From positions 1 through 6,560 of the forward strand of contig DAOWFV010000234.1 of the NCBI GenBank assembly GCA_030637805.1: a DNA stretch of 6,560 nt, in the 5' to 3' direction. Position 1 is the first letter of the stretch. The number at the start of each line of letters is the position of its first letter. Made by a program: the position numbers and the translations under genes. The notes under the pieces are model-generated. The model was not told the origin of the DNA, did no database searches, and saw only the letters and a program-made list of their open reading frames with translations. Source of the DNA: Acidobacteriota bacterium (lineage in GTDB: Bacteria > Acidobacteriota > Thermoanaerobaculia > Thermoanaerobaculales > Sulfomarinibacteraceae). Shown piece after piece: positions 1 through 3,881 of the stretch.

Positions 1-3
1 GAT

Positions 4-36
4 AATTAAGAATTAAGATTTGAGAATTGAGAATTG
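4..36. repeat. Degenerate 7-bp tandem repeat, AT-rich
   Basis: Read in steps of seven, this stretch is AATTAAG, AATTAAG, ATTTGAG, AATTGAG and a partial AATTG. It is AT-rich and stands out against the GC-rich surroundings. It lies just downstream of the stop codon of the minus-strand NifU-like gene and may continue beyond the window edge. No gene or T-rich terminator structure is visible in it. A second, unrelated-looking 7-bp repeat occurs at 6340-6360. Confidence 0.6.
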
Positions 37-45
37 GCGGAGTTC

Positions 46-294
46 CTACTCGGCGATCACGTTCTCTATCTCCGGCGCGTAGAGCTTGATGCGCTCGGTA
101 ACAAAATCCGCGAGGGTTGAACCGGCCATCGGACATCCCCGGCAGGCCCCCATGAGATGGACGCGAACAGCTGTGCCCTCGATCGCCACGAGCTCCACGT
201 CGCCGCCATCGGCCTGCAGCGCCGGCCTCACCTCTTCGATGGCAAAGCTCACGCGATCCTGCAGACTGCCGGTGGGCCAGGTCGATGAGGTCAC
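46..294 (-). CDS. NifU-like Fe-S cluster scaffold/carrier (NifU C-terminal domain)
   Basis: This encodes a small cytoplasmic protein of about 82 residues that is almost entirely one NifU C-terminal domain. Such proteins assemble or carry Fe-S clusters for delivery to apo-proteins. The sequence shows a helical start (SFAIEEVRPALQADGGDVEL), a central strand pair, and the cluster-ligand motif CRGCPMA (CxxC), followed by the terminal helix. The start chosen is the GTG at 292-294, because GGGAGG sits 5-6 nt upstream. The reading frame stays open to 522, with an in-frame ATG at 379-381, but the extra residues are polar and low-complexity, unlike the family, and no good ribosome site precedes that ATG. 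Stand-alone proteins of this domain are typically 70-100 residues, which fits. The N-terminal IscU-like domain of full NifU is absent. It is transcribed divergently from the sigma-factor operon. The family call is firm; the exact client proteins are unknown. Confidence 0.9.
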   Translation of the reverse strand: MTSSTWPTGSLQDRVSFAIEEVRPALQADGGDVELVAIEGTAVRVHLMGACRGCPMAGSTLADFVTERIKLYAPEIENVIAE

Positions 295-298
295 ACAT

Positions 299-305
299 CC
301 CTCCC
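299..305 (-). promoter_or_regulatory. Shine-Dalgarno that decides the GTG start of the NifU-like gene
   Basis: On the minus strand the bases read GGGAGGG, ending 4 nt before the GTG at 292-294. This is a near-perfect ribosome site at normal distance. Neither in-frame ATG further upstream (379-381 or 433-435) has a comparable site at good spacing. Confidence 0.65.
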
Positions 306-389
306 GTTCGCTCACCTCAACTGCGGGGGGTGGCGTATCATTCCCTTGAGAGGTTTGCCTTGACCGTGCATCAATTTTCATCCTGCCGC

Positions 390-415
390 GAACCTTTGTG
401 GTGCAGTCTCCGTTT
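390..415 (+). promoter_or_regulatory. Possible ECF-type promoter ahead of the sigma operon
   Basis: The plus strand carries GAACC (390-394), a 16-nt gap and CGTTT (411-415). This resembles the GGAAC...CGTT/CGTC layout recognised by many ECF sigma factors, and autoregulation is common for such genes. The first base differs from GGAAC and the predicted start would lie only a few bases before the ATG at 428, so the call is tentative. Apart from this, the 295-427 divergent spacer shows no convincing housekeeping promoter on either strand. A TTGACC at 360-365 lacks a partner -10. Confidence 0.25.
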
Positions 416-427
416 GTGGGGTTGAGA

Positions 428-1027
428 ATGGACATGGCTGAACTCGAAATCACGGTCGAACGCTGTCGGGAGGGCGACGAGGATGCATGGAGCGCGTTGG
501 TAAGCACCACGATGCGCCCCATCTACCGTCTGTGTGCGAGTTACGCCCCGTCGGCTGCGGAGGCCGAGGAGCTCACCCAGGAGGTCTACTTCAAGCTGTG
601 GGAGAACCTCCATCGCTACCGCCCGGGCTCCAACTTCATGGCCTGGGCGTGGCGAGTGGCCAAGAACCTGATCATCGACTCCTACCGGCGCAGCCGCCGC
701 GAGCGCGAGGCGGCATGGCTTGATCCCGAGATCATCGACCACCTCCCCGCCGCCGACGATCCCCATGAGCAGACTGAACGCAGGCAACGCCTGCGCCTCA
801 TTGCCACCAGCCTGCACCAGATCTCCGAGGAGCTGGCAACGCTGGTTCTGATGCGGGACTTCGCGGGCCTGAGCTACCAGGAGATGGCGGAAGCCACTGA
901 GCTTCCCCTGGGAACGGTCAAGTCCCGTCTCAACCGGGCGCGGCTCGAGCTCGCTTCCTCTGTCCGCCGCCGCGTCCAGATCCACGCGGTGCCGCCCGGG
1001 GGCCACATGGCAGAGGGAAGCGCCTGA
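428..1027 (+). CDS. ECF-subfamily RNA polymerase sigma factor
   Basis: This is a 199-residue sigma-70 family protein of the extracytoplasmic-function type, which redirects RNA polymerase to a stress regulon. Region 2 covers about residues 7-92: it has the helix with EELTQEVYFKLWENLHRY and the promoter-melting segment FMAWAWRVAKNLIIDSYRRSRR. Region 4 covers about 119-182, with the helix-turn-helix LSYQEMAEATELPLGTVKSR binding the -35 element. Regions 1 and 3 are absent, as in all ECF factors. ATG at 428 is preferred because GGGG (417-420) lies upstream; ATG at 434 is nearly as good, and a GTG at 398 has no ribosome site. The TGA stop shares one base with the ATG of the anti-sigma gene, so the two are translationally coupled. 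The specific ECF group and stress signal cannot be named from sequence alone. Confidence 0.95.
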   Translation: MDMAELEITVERCREGDEDAWSALVSTTMRPIYRLCASYAPSAAEAEELTQEVYFKLWENLHRYRPGSNFMAWAWRVAKNLIIDSYRRSRREREAAWLDPEIIDHLPAADDPHEQTERRQRLRLIATSLHQISEELATLVLMRDFAGLSYQEMAEATELPLGTVKSRLNRARLELASSVRRRVQIHAVPPGGHMAEGSA

Positions 1028-1752
1028 TGATCGAGTGCACTGACGCCCGCGAGCTCCTCAGCCTCTATCTCGACGGCGAGCTGGAGGAACCGATGGCGCT
1101 TTCGGTGCGCGAGCACCTGGCGGAGTGCACGGAGTGCGCCGGGCTGCTCGAGGCGATCGAGCAGGTCACCGAAGCCGGCGCCTGGTTGGAGAACGTCGAC
1201 CCGCCGGAACACCTGGCCGGCGACCTTTCGGCCTCGCCCTGCCGGCGCTGGCTCGGCCTGCTCTTCCAGGCGGTGGATCGCGAGATCTCGCAGCACAACC
1301 TCGAGCGTCTGCTCACCCACATGGAGTCCTGCCCGTCGTGCCGCGGTGCCTGGCAAGATCTCACCCTGATCCACCAGGTGAACGAGGCGATGGAGCCGCC
1401 GCCCTACCTTCTGAAACGCTGCATCGCGACCCGCGAGGGCCGGAAGCTTTCACGTCCGATCATGAACCGCCGCATGGCGACCGCCGCCGCCTACCTCCTC
1501 GCCGTGCTCACGTCCCTGATCATTGGCAACCCCGTGACTCTTGCCCGCAACCCGGCGGTCGAAAGGGTGACCGAGGCGGTGGCCGCCGAGGTCGTCGAGG
1601 TCGCTGACCAGGGTCGCGGCGAGGCGCGCATGATGCTGTGGCGAGTGTGGAAGTGGGGCGAGAGTAAGGCCGAGGCCGTACGTGGGTTGCTGACGAAAGA
1701 CACTGAAGAAGAAGATCCCCAACCGGGGCAAGAGCAAGGAGAGACCTCATGA
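1027..1752 (+). CDS. Membrane-anchored anti-sigma factor with two ZAS (zf-HC2) zinc modules
   Basis: This 241-residue protein is the probable inhibitor of the sigma factor encoded just upstream. Two zinc-binding anti-sigma modules are visible. The first has Cys4, His30, Cys34 and Cys37 (HLAECTEC); the second has Cys72, His98, Cys102 and Cys105 (HMESCPSC). Both follow C-x25-H-x3-C-x2-C and lie exactly 68 residues apart, so they look like an internal duplication. The spacing equals that of the redox-sensing anti-sigma factor RsrA (known from the family). A hydrophobic segment at about 152-168 (AAAYLLAVLTSLIIGNP) probably crosses the inner membrane. It leaves the ZAS part in the cytoplasm and a charged tail of about 70 residues outside, ending in an acidic, Gln/Glu-rich stretch. 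The gene overlaps the sigma gene by one base and the next gene by four (ATGA). Release by oxidation, by proteolysis or by the third protein are all possible. Confidence 0.88.
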   Translation: MIECTDARELLSLYLDGELEEPMALSVREHLAECTECAGLLEAIEQVTEAGAWLENVDPPEHLAGDLSASPCRRWLGLLFQAVDREISQHNLERLLTHMESCPSCRGAWQDLTLIHQVNEAMEPPPYLLKRCIATREGRKLSRPIMNRRMATAAAYLLAVLTSLIIGNPVTLARNPAVERVTEAVAAEVVEVADQGRGEARMMLWRVWKWGESKAEAVRGLLTKDTEEEDPQPGQEQGETS

Positions 1753-2348
1753 ACGACACACCCGAGTACGACGACATCGAGCAAACAGAGAGGCCAACGC
1801 CGCCGCTACCACCCGCCCCGGGTGAGGCGCCTCCGCCGCAACCTCCCCGCGCCGCCGCGCCGGCACAGGCTTACGAGCTCGTTCCGGCACCGCCGAAGTC
1901 GCCGGGTCTGGCCGCGTTTCTGTCCGCGATCATCCCCGGTCTGGGACACCTCTACACCTGGTCCTACGAGCGCGCCTTCATGATCTGGGCGACCATCGCC
2001 CTCTCGGTCTTCATGATCGTCTTCGGATGGTGGCCGTTCTCGTTCCTCATCGCATTCACTTACTTCTTCGGCATTTTCGACGCGTTCCGCGAGGCCCAGT
2101 TCTACAATCTGCAAGATGAGCAGGAGCTCCCGAAGCCCCGGTCGGCCGGTCAGGGCCGGCTGATGTTCGGAGTCTTCCTCGCCGTCATCGCCGCTGTCGT
2201 CCTCGTGGACAAGCTCGACCTCTTCGACCTCTACTGGCTCTACGACTGGTGGCCGGTCCCCGTCTTCCTGGTCGGCATCTACTTCATCGTCGCCGCGATC
2301 AGAGACAAGAGCAGCGAACGCCGCCGGGAGGAGACGTACGAGGACTGA
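1749..2348 (+). CDS. Multi-pass membrane protein: Pro-rich N-terminus, TM2-like and LiaI/LiaF-like (DUF5668-type) segments
   Basis: This encodes 199 residues. Residues 15-50 are rich in proline and alanine and probably unstructured. Residues 52-110 contain LSAIIPGLGHLYTWSYERA followed by two hydrophobic stretches (about 75-93 and 96-110); the PGLGHLY motif is characteristic of TM2-like membrane domains. Residues 137-185 form another hydrophobic hairpin, LMFGVFLAVIAAVVLVDKL, then DWWPVPVFLVGIYFIVAAI. This resembles the LiaI/LiaF-type transmembrane region of cell-envelope stress regulators. The C-terminus is charged (KSSERRREETYED). The ATG overlaps the anti-sigma stop as ATGA, and a strong AAGGAGAG precedes it inside the anti-sigma gene, so it belongs to the same operon. 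A role in sensing or damping envelope stress with the sigma/anti-sigma pair is inferred from position and fold type only; no catalytic residues are seen. Confidence 0.75.
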   Translation: MNDTPEYDDIEQTERPTPPLPPAPGEAPPPQPPRAAAPAQAYELVPAPPKSPGLAAFLSAIIPGLGHLYTWSYERAFMIWATIALSVFMIVFGWWPFSFLIAFTYFFGIFDAFREAQFYNLQDEQELPKPRSAGQGRLMFGVFLAVIAAVVLVDKLDLFDLYWLYDWWPVPVFLVGIYFIVAAIRDKSSERRREETYED

Positions 2349-2366
2349 GGGGCCAGCCCGCTTATC

Positions 2367-3464
2367 TCAGCAGAACGGCTCGTATGGTTCACCCGTAAGG
2401 ATCTGGGCGATCCGCTCGGCTGCCTTGCCGTCGCCGTAGGGATTGGCAACGGCAGCCATCGAGCGGTAGGCCGACTCGTCAGTGAGGAGCCTCGACGCCT
2501 CGGCGACGATGGTCGCACGATCAGTTCCCACCAACTTCGCCACCCCTGCCTCCACCCCTTCCGGCCGCTCGGTGGTGCGGCGCAGCACGAGAACCGGCTT
2601 GCCAAAGGTGGGTGCCTCCTCCTGGATGCCGCCACTGTCGGTGAGGATCAATCGAGCGCTGCGAAGGTGTCGTACCAGCTCGAGGTAGTCGAACGGCTCG
2701 TGGAGCTCGAGGTTGGCGAGGCCTTGCAGCACCTCGTCCGCCGCCCGCCGAACGTTGGGGTTGCGGTGCACCGGGTAGACCCAGCGATAGCCGGGAAAAC
2801 GCTCCGCCAGCTCGCGGATGGCGCGGAAGATCTCACGGATCGGTTCGCCAAAGCTCTCTCTTCGGTGCACGGTGATCAAAACCTCGTCCTCCACCCTCTG
2901 GTCGGGCTCGAGGTCGGCCACCTGCAGCAGAGCGTCGATTCCGGTGTTTCCCGTGACGTGGATTCGTTCCGCCGCGGCGCCCTCGGCCCGCAGGGCATCT
3001 GCGGAGCCCGGAGTGGGCGCAAAGAGGGCGTCCGCAAAGACATCGATGATCCGGCGGTTCGCCTCCTCCGGGAAGGGGTGCTGGAGATCACCGGTGCGCA
3101 GGCCCGCCTCGACGTGGCCCACCCGGATGCCGCGGTGGAAGGCGGCGAGGGCCGCCACCATGGCGGTGGTGGTGTCGCCCTGAACGAGCACCCAATCCGG
3201 CGCGGTCGTGCACAGGACCTCGTCCACAGCCGTGAAGGCGCGGGAGCTCAGCTCGTTCAGATCCTGATCCGGCCGCATCAGGTCGAGATCCACATCCGCC
3301 TCCAGCCCGAAGACCTCGTGGACCTGATCCATCATCGAGCGGTGCTGGGCAGTGGCGCAGACCAGGACATCGGAGCGGTCGGGGCGCTGCCGAAGCGCCC
3401 GCACGACCGGCGCCATTTTGATGGCTTCGGGCCGCGTACCGTAGGCGATCAGTATCTTGAGCAT
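2367..3464 (-). CDS. wecB: UDP-N-acetylglucosamine 2-epimerase, non-hydrolysing
   Basis: This 365-residue cytoplasmic enzyme interconverts UDP-GlcNAc and UDP-ManNAc, a precursor for surface polysaccharides. It has the GT-B fold of the WecB/MnaA family and matches its usual length (about 360-380). Family motifs in order are GTRPEAIKMAPV (9-20), QGDTTT (95-100), GHVEAGLRTGD (116-126), FPEEANRR (131-138), VTGNTGIDAL (170-179), VHRRESFG (199-206), YPVHRNPNV (230-238) and DSGGIQEEAP (276-285). The acidic residues Asp97, Glu119 and Glu133, and His200, match the active-site set known from the E. coli enzyme, so it should be active. The ATG is preceded by AAGG 7 nt upstream. No dehydrogenase (WecC) or glycosyltransferase neighbour is present here, so the pathway partner must lie elsewhere. 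It is convergent with the sigma operon (18 bp between stops). A small inverted-repeat element ends 9 bp upstream of the start and may have replaced its native promoter. Confidence 0.95.
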   Translation of the reverse strand: MLKILIAYGTRPEAIKMAPVVRALRQRPDRSDVLVCATAQHRSMMDQVHEVFGLEADVDLDLMRPDQDLNELSSRAFTAVDEVLCTTAPDWVLVQGDTTTAMVAALAAFHRGIRVGHVEAGLRTGDLQHPFPEEANRRIIDVFADALFAPTPGSADALRAEGAAAERIHVTGNTGIDALLQVADLEPDQRVEDEVLITVHRRESFGEPIREIFRAIRELAERFPGYRWVYPVHRNPNVRRAADEVLQGLANLELHEPFDYLELVRHLRSARLILTDSGGIQEEAPTFGKPVLVLRRTTERPEGVEAGVAKLVGTDRATIVAEASRLLTDESAYRSMAAVANPYGDGKAAERIAQILTGEPYEPFC

Positions 3465-3473
3465 GCCGTGACC

Positions 3474-3657
3474 TTAACCTGCATATCTCACCAGCTTCCT
3501 GCTGCGGCCGGCGATGCACCGCACCCAGCGTCGTTTTCTCGCCTCGGTGTGCTCGACGTACCGTCGAGTACGCCTCCGCGCCCCTCGGGTCGAAAACACC
3601 ACTGTGCATGGCGCCTCGCCGCCCTCCCGACGGAACCCGGTGAGATATGCAGGTTAA
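3474..3657. mobile_element. MITE-like fold-back element with TTAA target duplication
   Basis: A perfect 19-bp inverted repeat bounds this stretch: TTAACCTGCATATCTCACC at 3474-3492 and its exact reverse complement at 3639-3657. The outer TTAA on each side (3474-3477, 3654-3657) reads as a 4-bp target duplication, leaving a 176-bp element (3478-3653) with 15-bp terminal inverted repeats starting CCTGCATATCTCACC. The interior also folds back in nested order: TTCC/GGAA, ATGCAC (3514-3519)/GTGCAT (3604-3609), GTTTTC (3533-3538)/GAAAAC (3592-3597) and CTCGACG (3552-3558)/CGTCGAG (3562-3568) near the centre. No transposase is encoded, so mobility would need an enzyme in trans. Ends beginning with CC and TTAA-like 4-bp duplications recall the IS1380 family, from memory only. 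The alternative is a large structured transcript or a bidirectional terminator. Confidence 0.6.
3552..3568. repeat. Central hairpin of the fold-back element
   Basis: CTCGACG and CGTCGAG flank the three bases TAC, giving a perfect 7-bp stem. It lies close to the midpoint of the 3474-3657 element and would cap its long fold-back structure. Confidence 0.6.
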
Positions 3658-3736
3658 CCCGCCTCCTGCCTCACGTCGAGGGCGCTGTCTTCACCCGAGA
3701 GTAGTCACCAGCCATGATTCCGATTTGCCGGCAGGG

Positions 3737-3745
3737 TGATACACT
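3737..3745 (+). promoter_or_regulatory. Weak extended -10 promoter candidate for the protease
   Basis: TGATACACT fits the extended -10 pattern TGnTAnnnT. The best -35 candidate, TTCCGA at 3718-3723 with a 16-bp spacer, matches only three of six consensus bases. It would give a leader of about 130 nt before the ATG at 3882. Confidence 0.2.
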
Positions 3746-3871
3746 TCCGTCAAAGGGAAGACCAATCCCCTCCCCTGGCGACCATCAAAAGGCCTTGGAT
3801 ACAAGGGGGGCCGTCACCCGGGCGGTCTTCATGCTGAAAAACACGTTCGGCCATTGGCCAGACGAGGCTGC

Positions 3872-3876
3872 GGAGG
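3872..3876 (+). promoter_or_regulatory. Shine-Dalgarno that decides the protease start
   Basis: GGAGG lies 5 nt before the ATG at 3882 and directly ahead of a classical signal peptide. It overrides the longer open frame that begins at 3714. Confidence 0.8.
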
Positions 3877-3881
3877 AAATA

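Larger units (their letters stand above)
3658..3881. other. Upstream region of the protease gene, no gene
   Basis: This 224-bp spacer separates the fold-back element from the protease start. The protease frame is open back to an ATG at 3714, but the encoded residues do not resemble a signal peptide and no ribosome site precedes that ATG. I therefore read the stretch as untranslated leader. A weak extended -10 candidate lies at 3737-3745. A small hairpin (CTTCC at 3744-3748 with GGAAG at 3756-3760) and the palindrome GGCCATTGGCC (3849-3859) are also visible, without known meaning. Confidence 0.5.

Noticed and set aside
360..388. Housekeeping promoter starting at TTGACC
   Set aside because: A 17-bp spacer leads to CTGCCG, which does not resemble a -10 element.
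295..522. N-terminal extension of the NifU-like protein to an ATG at 379-381 or the frame opening at 522
   Set aside because: The extra residues are not NifU-like, the upstream starts lack a well-placed ribosome site, and the longest form would overlap the sigma gene. The GTG at 292-294 has a strong site.
2337..2384. Bidirectional terminator between the convergent genes (TACGAG/CTCGTA and CTGAG/CTCAG arms)
   Set aside because: The arms are short, separated by large gaps and mostly inside coding sequence, and neither strand shows a T-run, so it may be chance.
2667..3704. Long plus-strand open frame of 345 codons
   Set aside because: It runs antisense to the clearly conserved epimerase, has no recognisable domain, and reflects the GC-rich codon use of the true gene.
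3714..3881. 56-residue N-terminal extension of the protease
   Set aside because: It would bury the signal peptide inside the protein and has no ribosome site, whereas GGAGG lies 5 nt before the ATG at 3882.
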